A stretch of 64,000 nucleotides of DNA from the NCBI GenBank assembly GCA_031552845.1, contig JAVBMC010000037.1, positions 8,662-72,661 on the forward strand, in the 5' to 3' direction. The DNA is from JAVBMC01 sp031552845 (GTDB lineage: Bacteria; Verrucomicrobiota; Kiritimatiellia; RFP12; DVOR01). Shown piece by piece: positions 16,711 through 26,924 of this stretch. Position 1 is the stretch's first letter, and each line of letters begins with the position of its first letter. The notes under the pieces were generated by a model. That model was not told where the DNA came from, did no database searches, and worked only from the letters and a program-made list of their open reading frames with translations. A program made the position numbers and the translations under genes.

Positions 16711-19700
16711 TTAGTTGGTGAAGATTTCTTCGAGCTTGCGGGCGGCTTCCACACGCAACTTCTCCATCTCCTCTTCGGCAATCGGCTCGGCCAGCGGTAC
16801 CAAGCGGATGTGGCGATGCAATGCAAAGCCCGTTCCGCCGGGAATCAAGTGGCCGAGAATCACGTTCTCCTTGAAGCCGCGCAGTTCGTCCACGCGGCCC
16901 AAGGTTGCCGCATCCGTCAGCACGCGGGTCGTATCTTGGAACGATGCCGCGGAGATGAAGGAGTCGGTTTCCAAAGAGGCCTTCGTGATACCCAACAACG
17001 CAGGCTGAGCTTCGGCAGGACGCTTACCTTCTTGCGCAACGGCCTCGTTGGCCTCGATGAAGCGCTGGCGGGAGACTTGGTCGCCCCACAAGAACTCGGT
17101 CGCGCCGGGGTTCTTGATGGTGACCTTACGAAGCATCTGACGCACGATGATTTCGATGTGCTTGTCGTTGATTTCCACACCCTGCAGGCGGTAAACCTGC
17201 TGCACTTCATTGACCAAGTAGCGTTGCAATTCCTGCGGACCGCAAACCTCAAGGATTTCCTGCGGCACGACGGGACCTTCCGTGAGCTGCTGGCCTTTCT
17301 TGACGTGGTCGTCCTTAAACACAACGATCTGCTTGCCGGGGGCAATCAAATGCTCTTCCGTAATGCCGGTGCTTTCGTCGCGCACAATCAAGCAGCGCTT
17401 GCCGCGTTGATTTTCGCCGAAGTCGACCACGCCCTCAATCTTCGAGATTTCCGCGGCGTCTTTCGGTGTGCGGGCTTCGAAGAGTTCGGCCACGCGCGGC
17501 AAGCCGCCCGTGATGTCGCGGGTCTTGGCTTCCTTACGGGGCGTCTTAGCGAGCAGTTCGCCCGGCTCGACCATCTGGCCTTCGCGGACGGTAACGTGCG
17601 CGCCGACGGGGATGTGGTAGTAACCGAGGATAGTGTTCGCCTGCGGGTCGGTAACGATAATCTGCGGGTGCAGGTCTTCCTTCGTTTCCAACGCGACGAT
17701 CATCGTCGTGCCGGTGGTTTCGTCACGCTCGTAAGAGACGGTGACGTCTTCTTGGAAGTCCTGGAACGAAACGACGCCGGGCTTTTCAGCCATGATCGGC
17801 ACGGAGTGCGGATCCCACATAGCGATCTTCATGTTTTCCTTCACCGCACCGCCGTCTTCGACGAAGAGCGTGGAACCCATTTGGATCGTGTAGGTTTCGA
17901 ATTCGTTACCGTCGGCGTCCGTGATTTCGATGGAGCCGTTCTTGTTCAAGACGACCAGCTGCTTCTGCTTGTTACGCACAACGCGCAGGTCTTTGAACCG
18001 CGCGAAGCCCTTGCGCTTCACAACAATTTCAGGCGTCTTGGAAACAGTCGATGCCGTACCACCGATATGGAACGTACGCATCGTCAGCTGAGTACCGGGC
18101 TCACCGATGGACTGTGCGGCGATGATACCGACAGCGGCGCCGATTTCAACCAAGCGGCCAGTCGCGAGGTCGCGGCCGTAGCACTTGGCGCACATGCCGT
18201 AAGGCGAGTCGCACGTCAGGCCGGAGCGGATCCAGACCTTCTCAATGCCGGCGTCTTCAATCGCTTTGCAAATCCGCTCGTCAATGTCGCCATTGGCCGG
18301 AATGATGATCTCGCCGGTGGAAGGATTGCGGATCTCGTGCAACGCTGTGCGGCCGAGGATACGGGCGCGCAACGGAACGAGAACTTCGTCACCTTCTTCC
18401 ACGGATTCAACTTCAATACCGTTGACGGTATTGCAGTCCATCGTGGTGATGATCACGTCTTGCGCGACGTCAACCAGCTTACGGGTCAAGTAACCGGCGT
18501 CAGCCGTCTTCAACGCCGTATCTGCGAGACCCTTACGCGCACCGTGCGTTGAAATGAAGTATTCCAAGACGCCGAGACCTTCACGGAAGGATGCGGTAAT
18601 CGGGCGCTCGATAATCTCACCGGAGGGTTTAGCCATCAAACCGCGCATACCGGCGAGCTGACGGATCTGGAGCTTGGAACCACGAGCCTTGGAGTCAACC
18701 ATCATGAACATCGGGTTGGTTTCAACCGGGTTCGGGTTGTCCTTGGAGGTGTTGCGGTCAACACCTTTGTAGAGCGCGTCAGCGATCTTCTCGGTGGTGT
18801 TGGTCCAAATATCGATGATCTTGTTATAACGTTCGCCGTCGGTAATCACGCCTTGCTGATACTGGGCATCCACGCTGGAAACCTCTGCCGTGGCGTGCTT
18901 GATCAGATCATCCTTTTCAGGCGGGCGGATCATGTCCTTAATACCCATCGACACACCGGCTTGGCAGGCGTAGTTGAAGCCCAATGTCTTCAACTCATCC
19001 AACGCCCGCACGGTGCGGGCATGGCCGACGACTTGGTGCGCATGGAGAATCAAATCGCCCAAGCGGCCCTTGTCAACGCGGTCGTTGACGAAACCGATCT
19101 CATCCGGCCAAATCTCATTGAAGAGGACGCGGCCGACGGTTGTTTCCAGCGTGCGCACTTTCGGGTTGGCATAGCGGCGCTCCGGACGTTCGAAGTCAGG
19201 ATTGCGGAAACGGATGCGGTCGTGCAGCTTGAGAGCCTTCTCATCATAAGCGAGCTTGACTTCGGCAGTCGTATTGAAAGCCGGCACGTGCTCATTGCCA
19301 AAGGGATTCTTACCCGCGACACGCCCGTTCAGCTTATCCTGCTGGTTGGGGATTGTGAGGTAGTAGCAACCCAAGGCGATGTCTTGCGTCGGCGTCATCA
19401 CGGACTTGCCGGATGCAGGCGAGAAGATCGAGTTCGAAGCCATCATCAACAGGCGGCTTTCGAGCTGGGCTTCAATCGAGAGCGGGACGTGAACAGCCAT
19501 CTGGTCACCGTCGAAGTCAGCGTTGAACGCCGTACAAACCATCGGGTGCAAACGGATAGCTTCACCTTCAATCAACACGGGCTCGAACGACTGGATGGAC
19601 AAGCGGTGCAACGTCGGCGCGCGGTTCAACATAACCGTCTTGCCGGTAGTCACCTCTTCGAGGATATCCCACACCTTCTCGTCCTGACGTTCGATCATCT

Positions 19701-20898
19701 TGCGCGCTGTACGGATTGTATGGCACAGGCCGCTGTCTTTCAGGCGGCGGATGATGAACGGCTCGAACAACGTCAAAGCCATCTTCTTTGGCAGACCGCA
19801 TTGGTTGAGCTTGAGCTCGGGACCGACTACGATAACCGAACGGCCGGAGTAGTCAACGCGCTTACCCAACAGGTTCTGACGGAAGCGGCCGCTCTTACCT
19901 TTGAGCATGTCGCTCAGGGACTTCAGCGGACGGTTGCCGGGACCTGCGACGGCGCGGCCATGGCGGCCATTGTCAAACACGGCATCAACGGCTTCCTGCA
20001 GCATGCGCTTTTCGTTGCGGATAATCACGTCCGGCGTTTTGAGCGCCAGCAGATTGCGCAAGCGGTTGTTGCGGTTGATGACGCGGCGGTAAAGGTCGTT
20101 CAAGTCAGACGTCGCGAAACGGCCGCCTTCAAGCGGAACCAACGGACGCAGTTCCGGCGGAATGACCGGCAACACGTCAAGGATCATCCAGCTTGGCTCG
20201 GAGCCGCTGCTACGGAAACCTTCGACGATCTTCATCCGCTTGGTAATTTTTTTGCGGGTCTGCTTCGACTTGGTCGACTCCATCTCGACGCCCAGATCTT
20301 CCATGAGCAGATCGAGGTTCAAGTTCTTCAAGCACTTGCGGACGGCAGAGGCACCCATCTCGGCCTCAAAGTTCTCGCCGTACTTTTCGAGGGCTTCGTA
20401 GTAGTCGGCCTCGGAGAGCAACTGCTGGTATTGCAACGGCGTGTCGCCCGGCTCGGTCACCATGAAATCTTCGTAATACAGCACCCGTTCCAGCTGCGTG
20501 GCAGTCATGTTCAGCAACAGGCCGATACGGCTGGGGCTGCATTTGAAAAACCAGATGTGCGACACCGGCACGGCCAGTTCGATATGACCCAGACGCTGAC
20601 GGCGGACGCGCGAGACGGTGACTTCAACACCACAGCGGTCACAGACTACGCCTTTATGCTTTACGCGCTTGTACTTGCCGCAAGCGCATTCCCAGTCGCG
20701 CGTCGGGCCGAATACTTTTTCGCAGAACAAACCGTCGCGTTCAGGGCGGTAGGTTCTGTAATTGATGGTCTCAGGATTGCGGACTTCGCCGTGGCTCCAA
20801 GAGCGGATCGTCTCAGGAGACGCCAGCTTGATGCCGACGGCGTCGTAATGTTCCGAACCGAACATGCTCAACATTTCTTTAGCTGCTAAAGGATTCAT
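16711..20898 (-). CDS. rpoC: RNA polymerase beta' subunit
   Basis: The catalytic beta' subunit of RNA polymerase, 1395 residues. The N-terminal zinc ribbon has Cys71, Cys73, Cys86 and Cys89. The magnesium-binding NADFDGD motif lies at residues 459-465. The second zinc site appears late as GLTCDSPYGMCAKCYGRD, and the trigger-loop region as MRTFHIGGTAS. The protein ends in a charged helix (KLRVEAARKLEEIFTN). It starts 18 bases after rpoB and is the last gene of the secE-nusG-ribosomal-rpoBC run, closed by the bidirectional terminator. No intein or insertion was noticed. Long open frames on the opposite strand are composition artefacts. Confidence 0.99.
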   Translation of the reverse strand: MNPLAAKEMLSMFGSEHYDAVGIKLASPETIRSWSHGEVRNPETINYRTYRPERDGLFCEKVFGPTRDWECACGKYKRVKHKGVVCDRCGVEVTVSRVRRQRLGHIELAVPVSHIWFFKCSPSRIGLLLNMTATQLERVLYYEDFMVTEPGDTPLQYQQLLSEADYYEALEKYGENFEAEMGASAVRKCLKNLNLDLLMEDLGVEMESTKSKQTRKKITKRMKIVEGFRSSGSEPSWMILDVLPVIPPELRPLVPLEGGRFATSDLNDLYRRVINRNNRLRNLLALKTPDVIIRNEKRMLQEAVDAVFDNGRHGRAVAGPGNRPLKSLSDMLKGKSGRFRQNLLGKRVDYSGRSVIVVGPELKLNQCGLPKKMALTLFEPFIIRRLKDSGLCHTIRTARKMIERQDEKVWDILEEVTTGKTVMLNRAPTLHRLSIQSFEPVLIEGEAIRLHPMVCTAFNADFDGDQMAVHVPLSIEAQLESRLLMMASNSIFSPASGKSVMTPTQDIALGCYYLTIPNQQDKLNGRVAGKNPFGNEHVPAFNTTAEVKLAYDEKALKLHDRIRFRNPDFERPERRYANPKVRTLETTVGRVLFNEIWPDEIGFVNDRVDKGRLGDLILHAHQVVGHARTVRALDELKTLGFNYACQAGVSMGIKDMIRPPEKDDLIKHATAEVSSVDAQYQQGVITDGERYNKIIDIWTNTTEKIADALYKGVDRNTSKDNPNPVETNPMFMMVDSKARGSKLQIRQLAGMRGLMAKPSGEIIERPITASFREGLGVLEYFISTHGARKGLADTALKTADAGYLTRKLVDVAQDVIITTMDCNTVNGIEVESVEEGDEVLVPLRARILGRTALHEIRNPSTGEIIIPANGDIDERICKAIEDAGIEKVWIRSGLTCDSPYGMCAKCYGRDLATGRLVEIGAAVGIIAAQSIGEPGTQLTMRTFHIGGTASTVSKTPEIVVKRKGFARFKDLRVVRNKQKQLVVLNKNGSIEITDADGNEFETYTIQMGSTLFVEDGGAVKENMKIAMWDPHSVPIMAEKPGVVSFQDFQEDVTVSYERDETTGTTMIVALETKEDLHPQIIVTDPQANTILGYYHIPVGAHVTVREGQMVEPGELLAKTPRKEAKTRDITGGLPRVAELFEARTPKDAAEISKIEGVVDFGENQRGKRCLIVRDESTGITEEHLIAPGKQIVVFKDDHVKKGQQLTEGPVVPQEILEVCGPQELQRYLVNEVQQVYRLQGVEINDKHIEIIVRQMLRKVTIKNPGATEFLWGDQVSRQRFIEANEAVAQEGKRPAEAQPALLGITKASLETDSFISAASFQDTTRVLTDAATLGRVDELRGFKENVILGHLIPGGTGFALHRHIRLVPLAEPIAEEEMEKLRVEAARKLEEIFTN

Positions 20899-20916
20899 TT
20901 CTTTGCCTTCCTGAAA

Positions 20917-23900
20917 TTAGATGCCAAACGGGGTGGACACGGTGGTTTCGGGTTCGGGAACCCGTTCGACAAGCTGTTCAACCGGCTTGTCGCCCAACAA
21001 CGCCATGTCCAAGCACAGGCCGCGCAATTCGTTCGCCAACACCGCGAAAGATTCCGGTGTATTGGCTTCGAGCGTGTTCTGCCCCTTGACGATCGATTCG
21101 TAAATCCGGGTGCGGCCGGCGACGTCGTCCGACTTCACCGTGAGCAGCTCTTGCAGGGCGTAAGCTACGCCGTACGCTTCGAGCGCCCACACTTCCATTT
21201 CACCCATACGCTGGCCGCCGTATTGAGCCTTGCCACCGAGCGGCTGCTGGGTGACCAACGAGTAAGGCCCTGTGGCACGTGCGTGAATCTTATCCGTAAC
21301 CAAGTGGTGGAGCTTCAGCATGTAAATGCGGCCCACGACAACGCGTTGGTCAAACGGCTCGCCGGAGCGGCCATCATACAACACCGTCTTGCCGTCAGGG
21401 CTGATCCACGGCACCTGACCGGGCGCTTCAGCATTCTCTTGATGTTTGCGGGCCTGCGCCAGCAAATCGTCAATCTCGTCTTCACGGCAGCCGTCGAAAA
21501 TCGGCGTCACGGCATGCACGCCCAATTCGCCGCAAGCCAGGCCAAGAATCGTTTCGAACAGCTGGCCCAAGTTCATGCGCGAAGGCACGCCGAGCGGATT
21601 CAGCACCAAGTCAACGTGGCGGCCATCGGGCAGGAACGGCATATCGCAGTCCGGCACGATCTTCGCAACAACGCCCTTGTTACCATGGCGGCCGGCGAGC
21701 TTGTCACCCACTGAGAGGTTCTTCTTCTCAGCCACGTAAACGCGGACCTGCTTGACAACGCCGCCTTCATCAATGAAGTCATTCAACGGACCGCCGGTGA
21801 AGCCGGAGGAGGAAGACTCATCAATTTCAGCAAAACGGCCGCGGAATCCGTCAATGATCTCTTCAATCTTCTGCTGGACAGGGCTCGACTCAATCTGGAT
21901 ATGGTCATGCGCCTTGGCCAACTTGTTCAACAGTGTCTTCGTGATCTTGCGGTTGGCGGGGATGATGATTGCGCCGGATTGAACATCCAACACATCCAAC
22001 GGAATCTTCTCGCCCAACAGGATGTTGGAGAGCGCAGTGGTCAGATCCGCTTCAAGCAGTGCGCGTTTGCGCTTGCGCTCATCTTCCAATGCACGCAGGT
22101 CAACCTCGTGTGTGGATTCATCATCATCCACGGGGTCGGCAATGGCACCGGTGTAATCGTCAATCTCGTCGTAGGAGGATTCTTCCTTCTTCGGACGGGC
22201 GCGGCGGGGTGCGGTTTCCTGCTGGGAGGAAATCTTGACATCCATCACGATGCCCTTTACGCCGGACGGAACGGTCAGCGACGTATCGCGCACGTCGGCG
22301 GCCTTCTCACCGAAGATGGCGCGCAACAGGCGCTCTTCAGGAGCCAGTTCCGTTTCGCTCTTCGGGGTGATCTTACCCACGAGAATATCGCCGGGTTTCA
22401 CTTCCGCACCGATGCGCACAACGCCGTCAGCGGTGAGGTTCTTCAACGCTTCTTCGCCGACGTTCGGAATATCGCGGGTGATTTCTTCGGGGCCCAGCTT
22501 CGTGTCACGGGCACCGACTTCAAAGTCGTTGATGTGGATGGACGTAAACACGTCATCACGCACGACGCGCTCGGCCACCAAGATGGCGTCTTCGAAGTTG
22601 AAACCGCGCCATGGCATGAAGGCCACAAGCATGTTCTTGCCAAGCGCCAGGCAGCCTTGATCGGTCGCAGGACCGTCAGCCAGCGTATCGCCTGCCTTCA
22701 CGGTCTGTCCGACCTTGACGATCGGGTGCTGATTGAAGCAGGTCCCTGCGTTGGAACGGCGGAACTTCTGCAGCTTGTAGCGGCGTGCGCCTTCTGCCGT
22801 GGTGATGGCAGTGGGCTGGCCGCGGCGGTAGAACGACGCGGGGATCTTGCCGTTCTTCGACACGATGACTTCTTGTGCGGAAGCATATGCAACCACGCCC
22901 TCGTCTTTCGCAACCACCGTCACGCAGGAGTCCTGCGCGGCGCGTTGTTCAAGACCTGTCGAAACCAACGGGCGTTCAGCGCGCAGCAACGGCACGCCTT
23001 GGCGCATCATGTTCGCACCCATCAAAGCACGGTTAGCGTCGTCGTGTTCAAGGAAAGGAATCAAGCCGGCGGCAATCGAGACCACCTGCATGGGCGAGAC
23101 GTCCATGTAGTTGACCTTGTCGGCTTCCATTTCAGTAAACTCTGTTTTGTAACGCACGGTGACGCGTTTCGCGGCAAATCGGCCATCCGTTTCGAGCGGT
23201 GCGTTAGCCTGGGCGATCACATAATGCTCTTCCTTGTCGGCAGGCAGGTAGTGAACCTCAGAGGTCACCTTGCCATTGCGCACCACGCGGTACGGGCTCT
23301 CGATGAAACCGTATTCGTTAACGCGCGCATAAATGCCCAGCGAGGAAATCAAACCAATGTTCGGACCTTCAGGCGTTTCGATCGGGCAGATACGGCCATA
23401 GTGGGACGTATGCACGTCGCGCACTTCAAAGCCGGCACGTTCGCGGCTCAAACCGCCCGGACCCAACGCCGACAAGCGCCGCTTATGCGCCAATCCGCTC
23501 AACGGGTTCGTCATGTCCATGAACTGGCTGAGCTGGCTGCGGCCAAAGAAATCCTGAATCACAGCCGAGAGGGACTTGGAGTTCACCAAGCGCGACGGCG
23601 ACAACACGCCAGTGCTCGGATCAAACAGCGTCATGCGCTCGCGAATCAAACGCTCAGTACGCGTCAAACCCAAGCGGCATTGGTTCTCCAACAGTTCGCC
23701 GGCAGTACGAATGCGGCGGTTGCCCAAGTGGTCGATATCATCAACCGAATCATGACCGGCACGGATCGAGAGCAGCAGGCGGATCGCCTCGACGACCTCA
23801 ATACCACTCTCATCCAAAACGCGCTGATCGGTCTTGACCTTATCTTGCAGATTCAAGCGGGTGTTGATCTTGTAACGGCCAACTTTGCCCAGGTCATAAC

Positions 23901-24882
23901 GGCGGGGATCAAAGAACAGCTTTTGAATCAGCTGCTTGGAGTTCACCATATTCGCTGGGTCGCCCGGACGCAGACGGTGGTAAATTTCTTTCAGCGCTTC
24001 TTCTTCGGAGGCCGTCACGTCTGCACGCAGCGTTTTGATCAGCACGCCACTGTCAAACGATGTATCAACTACCTCAATCGTACGCAGACCGGCAGCCGCG
24101 GCGTTCGCCACCAGCGACGGGGTCACAGGGTCATAACGGCGGGCCAGCACGGCACCGGAAGCAACGTCGATCAAATCGTCTTTGATAACCAAATCTTCGC
24201 AAGCCTCATCCTTCAAGGTCTTGCTGGTCGACAGATTCTTGACTTCGTAGTAGAGCTTGATGATGGCTTCGTCCGAACCAAAGCCGATTGCACGCAGGAA
24301 GGTCGTCGCGTGGAACTTGCGGCGCCGGCGCCGACGGTCCAAATACACCCACATCACATCAGAAGAGTCAAACTGAATTTCAATCCAAGAGCCGCGGTCA
24401 GGAATAATGCGAACGGAGAAGAGCTCCTGCCCGTTGGGGTGCATGGTCCGTTCCGAGCAGAGACCCGGCGAACGGTGCAGCTGGGAAACAATCACGCGCT
24501 CGGCGCCATTGATTACGAAACCGCCGTCCGGAGTCATCAGCGGCATTTCGCCCATGTAGACGCTCTCTTCACGGAACTCGTCATTGTCACGCAGGCGGAA
24601 GGTGGCTTCAAGAGGAGCCGAATAAGTCTCGCCATTGGTCAATGCGGTCAGATAATCCGTCTTCGGCGCGCCCAATTCATACTTCACGAAATCCAGCACA
24701 TACCGTGCGTCGTAGCTCTCAATCGGAAAGATTTCGTTAAAGATCGCCTGAAGTCCATTACGCTCGCGCTTCGCGGCGGGTGACTCCGCCTGTGCAAACT
24801 CTTTAAACGATCGCGTTTGCAGTTCAATCAAATCTGGCGGTTGAACGACCGCCGTTAACTTGCCGAAAATTTTCTCTGTCAT
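20917..24882 (-). CDS. rpoB: RNA polymerase beta subunit
   Basis: The beta subunit of RNA polymerase, 1321 residues, which forms the active-site cleft and binds rifampicin. The rifampicin pocket is at residues 447-471 (FGRSQLSQFMD onward). The equivalents of E. coli Asp516, His526 and Ser531 are Asp456, His466 and Ser471, all wild-type, so the target site predicts rifampicin sensitivity. The E. coli Ser508 position is Arg448. A charged insertion near residues 890-940 (PRRARPKKEESSYDEIDDY, then DDDESTHEVD) is longer and more acidic than I expect. The gene follows rplL across a terminator-like attenuator, as in many bacteria. Confidence 0.99.
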   Translation of the reverse strand: MTEKIFGKLTAVVQPPDLIELQTRSFKEFAQAESPAAKRERNGLQAIFNEIFPIESYDARYVLDFVKYELGAPKTDYLTALTNGETYSAPLEATFRLRDNDEFREESVYMGEMPLMTPDGGFVINGAERVIVSQLHRSPGLCSERTMHPNGQELFSVRIIPDRGSWIEIQFDSSDVMWVYLDRRRRRRKFHATTFLRAIGFGSDEAIIKLYYEVKNLSTSKTLKDEACEDLVIKDDLIDVASGAVLARRYDPVTPSLVANAAAAGLRTIEVVDTSFDSGVLIKTLRADVTASEEEALKEIYHRLRPGDPANMVNSKQLIQKLFFDPRRYDLGKVGRYKINTRLNLQDKVKTDQRVLDESGIEVVEAIRLLLSIRAGHDSVDDIDHLGNRRIRTAGELLENQCRLGLTRTERLIRERMTLFDPSTGVLSPSRLVNSKSLSAVIQDFFGRSQLSQFMDMTNPLSGLAHKRRLSALGPGGLSRERAGFEVRDVHTSHYGRICPIETPEGPNIGLISSLGIYARVNEYGFIESPYRVVRNGKVTSEVHYLPADKEEHYVIAQANAPLETDGRFAAKRVTVRYKTEFTEMEADKVNYMDVSPMQVVSIAAGLIPFLEHDDANRALMGANMMRQGVPLLRAERPLVSTGLEQRAAQDSCVTVVAKDEGVVAYASAQEVIVSKNGKIPASFYRRGQPTAITTAEGARRYKLQKFRRSNAGTCFNQHPIVKVGQTVKAGDTLADGPATDQGCLALGKNMLVAFMPWRGFNFEDAILVAERVVRDDVFTSIHINDFEVGARDTKLGPEEITRDIPNVGEEALKNLTADGVVRIGAEVKPGDILVGKITPKSETELAPEERLLRAIFGEKAADVRDTSLTVPSGVKGIVMDVKISSQQETAPRRARPKKEESSYDEIDDYTGAIADPVDDDESTHEVDLRALEDERKRKRALLEADLTTALSNILLGEKIPLDVLDVQSGAIIIPANRKITKTLLNKLAKAHDHIQIESSPVQQKIEEIIDGFRGRFAEIDESSSSGFTGGPLNDFIDEGGVVKQVRVYVAEKKNLSVGDKLAGRHGNKGVVAKIVPDCDMPFLPDGRHVDLVLNPLGVPSRMNLGQLFETILGLACGELGVHAVTPIFDGCREDEIDDLLAQARKHQENAEAPGQVPWISPDGKTVLYDGRSGEPFDQRVVVGRIYMLKLHHLVTDKIHARATGPYSLVTQQPLGGKAQYGGQRMGEMEVWALEAYGVAYALQELLTVKSDDVAGRTRIYESIVKGQNTLEANTPESFAVLANELRGLCLDMALLGDKPVEQLVERVPEPETTVSTPFGI

Positions 24883-25073
24883 GGCAAAAACCTTCTAAAC
24901 CGAATACTCGATAGGGAAATCTTCTTCCATTGGCCAAACTAACTCTGCCAACTGGTCGAAGAACGCTAATTTTGAATGCTCCTGTGAACACCGGACCAAC
25001 TTCGGGTTCCATCATCCGGCAAAGCACTCTACGATTTCATCTGGGCACTGCGTAGGCGGCGTCAGCAGCTTCG

Positions 25074-25118
25074 ATGAAAAAGGGAAACAGAGGCCCGCGG
25101 AAATCCGCGCAGCCTCTG
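25074..25118 (-). terminator. Attenuator hairpin between rplL and rpoB
   Basis: On the minus strand CAGAGGC and GCCTCTG enclose an inner stem CGCGG-ATTT-CCGCG, followed by TTTCCCTTTTT. It lies just after the rplL stop. This matches the well-known partial terminator that lowers rpoBC expression relative to ribosomal proteins. The remaining 190 bases up to rpoB hold nothing else that I recognise. Confidence 0.75.
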
Positions 25119-25133
25119 CCCGTAAAAGCCGAG

Positions 25134-25496
25134 TTACTTAACTTCGACTTTAGCACCGGCCTTCTCAAGGGCTTCCTTGATCTTGGCGGCTTCATCCTTG
25201 GCAATGCCGGTCTTGAGGGGCTTCGGAGCGCCTTCGACGAGGTCCTTAGCATCCTTCAAACCGAGACCGGTGATCGTGCGCACTTCCTTGATGACGCCGA
25301 TCTTGTTCGCGCCGGCATCAGCCAGAATCACATCAAACTCAGTCTTCTCTTCAACAGCGGCAGCGGCGCCGGCGGCGGCAACGGCCACAGGAGCAGCGGC
25401 GGAAACGCCCCACTTCTCTTCGAGAGCCTTAACGAGGTCAGCGATCTGCAGAACGGTCATGCCGCTCAATGCTTCAATAATTTCTTCTTGTGTCAT
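25134..25496 (-). CDS. rplL: Ribosomal protein bL12 (L7/L12)
   Basis: The stalk protein that recruits translation factors to the 50S subunit, 120 residues. The start at 25496 gives MTQEEIIEALSGMTVLQIAD, the normal N-terminal dimerisation domain; in-frame codons further upstream are not family sequence. A flexible Ala/Val-rich hinge (about residues 37-55) leads to the C-terminal factor-binding domain with GANKIGVIKEVRTITGLGL and KDLVEGAPKPLK. The site before the ATG (AAGAGA) is weak. The gene sits after rplJ and before the attenuator. Confidence 0.98.
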   Translation of the reverse strand: MTQEEIIEALSGMTVLQIADLVKALEEKWGVSAAAPVAVAAAGAAAAVEEKTEFDVILADAGANKIGVIKEVRTITGLGLKDAKDLVEGAPKPLKTGIAKDEAAKIKEALEKAGAKVEVK

Positions 25497-25525
25497 TTCT
25501 CTTGTCTTTCTTTGTAAACGAACCG

Positions 25526-25541
25526 CCTCTGTCAGCAGAGG
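25526..25541 (-). promoter_or_regulatory. Small hairpin in the rplJ-rplL gap
   Basis: CCTCTG (25526-25531) and CAGAGG (25536-25541) form a six-base-pair stem with a four-base loop, about 30 bases before the rplL start. It may influence rplL translation or mRNA stability. There is no T run, so it is not a terminator. Confidence 0.4.
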
Positions 25542-25610
25542 AGGAAGGCACTGCAACGCTCGACTTAACTCAAAGCCTTACCTCACAGCACCTTTACCGT
25601 GTTAGGAAAC

Positions 25611-26225
25611 TTATTCAGCCGCAGGCGCGGGAGCCTCAGCTGCCGGTGCCGCCGCTTCTGCGGGGGCGACCTCAGCCGAAGTCTCAACAACCGCCGCAGG
25701 CGCCTCGGCAGCAGGAGCCGGAGCTTCCGCCGCAGGTGCTGCGTCGATCTTAGCCTGCAACACACGCGCCATTTGCGAAGCCGGAGCCTGCAATGTGCCC
25801 AACAAACGAGCCTGCTGTGCCGCCAACGAGATCAACTCGGAGAGCTTCAGCACATCGTCAGCTGTCAAAAGCTTGCTGTCTAATTGACCGCCCTTAACGC
25901 TGGACTTGTCGTTCTTCTTGGTAAAATCAACCAAAGTCTTGGCAATGTCCGCAATATCGCCCTCGCCCACGACAACCGCCGTCGGCCCGGACAACAGCTC
26001 GGACAAATCTGCCCAACCCTGTTCAGCCGCAATCTTACCGATGATCGAATTCTTGATCACGGCAAAACGGAGGTTCTTCGCGGCCAGCTGGCTGCGGATG
26101 TCGGCGATCTGCACCACCGTCAACCCGCCGAAATTCACGAGGAATGCAAAGGGACGCCCCTTCAACAACTCAGTGGCTTCACGGAAGATAGCGATCTTTT
26201 CCGGACGTTTCTGTGTATCACTCAT
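25611..26225 (-). CDS. rplJ: Ribosomal protein uL10 with Ala/Pro-rich tail
   Basis: The stalk base protein, which binds 23S rRNA and anchors bL12 dimers; in many bacteria it represses its own operon. Residues 1-160 are the normal protein (KGRPFAFLVNFGGLTVVQI, GPTAVVVGEGD). Residues 161-204 are an added tail made almost only of Ala, Pro and Glu with a few Val (AAPAAEAPAPAAEAPAAVVE and similar). The family is usually 165-180 residues long, so this tail is unusual. It directly follows the helix that binds bL12. The start MSDTQKRPEK lies five bases after the rplA stop. Confidence 0.97.
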   Translation of the reverse strand: MSDTQKRPEKIAIFREATELLKGRPFAFLVNFGGLTVVQIADIRSQLAAKNLRFAVIKNSIIGKIAAEQGWADLSELLSGPTAVVVGEGDIADIAKTLVDFTKKNDKSSVKGGQLDSKLLTADDVLKLSELISLAAQQARLLGTLQAPASQMARVLQAKIDAAPAAEAPAPAAEAPAAVVETSAEVAPAEAAAPAAEAPAPAAE

Positions 26226-26230
26226 CTCAA

Positions 26231-26914
26231 TTACTCCTTAACGATCACTTTAACGCCAACGCCCATCGTCGAGCTGACCGTGCAGCTCTTGAGGAAGACG
26301 CCCTTCACTGCCGCCGGACGCTCGTGCTTCACAGCTTCGAGAATCGCGTTGATATTGTCAACCAACTTCTCAGCATCAAAGCTGCGCTTGCCGGCCACAA
26401 CACAACAATTTCCAGTACGGTCCATGCGGAAGTCAACCTTGCCGCCCTTGGACGCCGCAACTGCAGCCGCGATGTCGTCCGTGACCGTACCGGTCTTCGG
26501 GTTCGGCATCAAGCCGCGCGGACCCAGCACGCGAGCCACGCCGCGCACAAGCTTCATCGCATCGGTTGTCGAGATCGCCACGTCAAAGTCGGTCCAGCCG
26601 CCCTTGACCTTCTCAATCAAATCTTCGTAACCCACCTCATCGGCGCCGGCGGCCTTCGCGGCATCAGCCTGCGCACCTGCGGCGAACACGATCACACGCA
26701 TATTCTTACCCGTGCCATGCGGCAGGGTCAGCGTACCGCGGACCGTCTGGTCCGACTTCTTGATATCCACACCCAAACGGAGCGAGACATCAACTGTTTC
26801 ATCAAACTTTGCGCCGGGGTTAGCCTTAACAAAAGCAACCGCCTCCTCCAAACTGACGAGAGTCTTGGGGGCTTTCTTGGCGGCATCCTGATAACGTTTT
26901 CCAAACTTAGCCAT
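26231..26914 (-). CDS. rplA: Ribosomal protein uL1
   Basis: The L1 stalk protein of the 50S subunit, 227 residues, which helps move deacylated tRNA out of the E site and in many bacteria represses the rplKA mRNA. The start at 26914 (MAKFGKRYQDAAKKAPK) has AGGGGA about eight bases upstream and matches the family; an upstream in-frame start would overlap rplK. The signature RGLMPNPKTGTV is present. It lies ten bases after rplK and five before rplJ in the conserved order. Confidence 0.98.
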   Translation of the reverse strand: MAKFGKRYQDAAKKAPKTLVSLEEAVAFVKANPGAKFDETVDVSLRLGVDIKKSDQTVRGTLTLPHGTGKNMRVIVFAAGAQADAAKAAGADEVGYEDLIEKVKGGWTDFDVAISTTDAMKLVRGVARVLGPRGLMPNPKTGTVTDDIAAAVAASKGGKVDFRMDRTGNCCVVAGKRSFDAEKLVDNINAILEAVKHERPAAVKGVFLKSCTVSSTMGVGVKVIVKE

Positions 26915-26924
26915 GATAATCCCC

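Noticed and set aside
18853..24783. Very long plus-strand open frames (up to 960 codons) antisense to rpoB and rpoC
   Set aside because: They mirror the codon pattern of the real minus-strand genes, lack ribosome sites and family motifs, and are explained by GC-rich codon usage.
24883..25073. Small gene between rplL and rpoB
   Set aside because: Short frames there lack ribosome sites and similarity to known proteins; the region is best read as the rpoBC leader with an attenuator.
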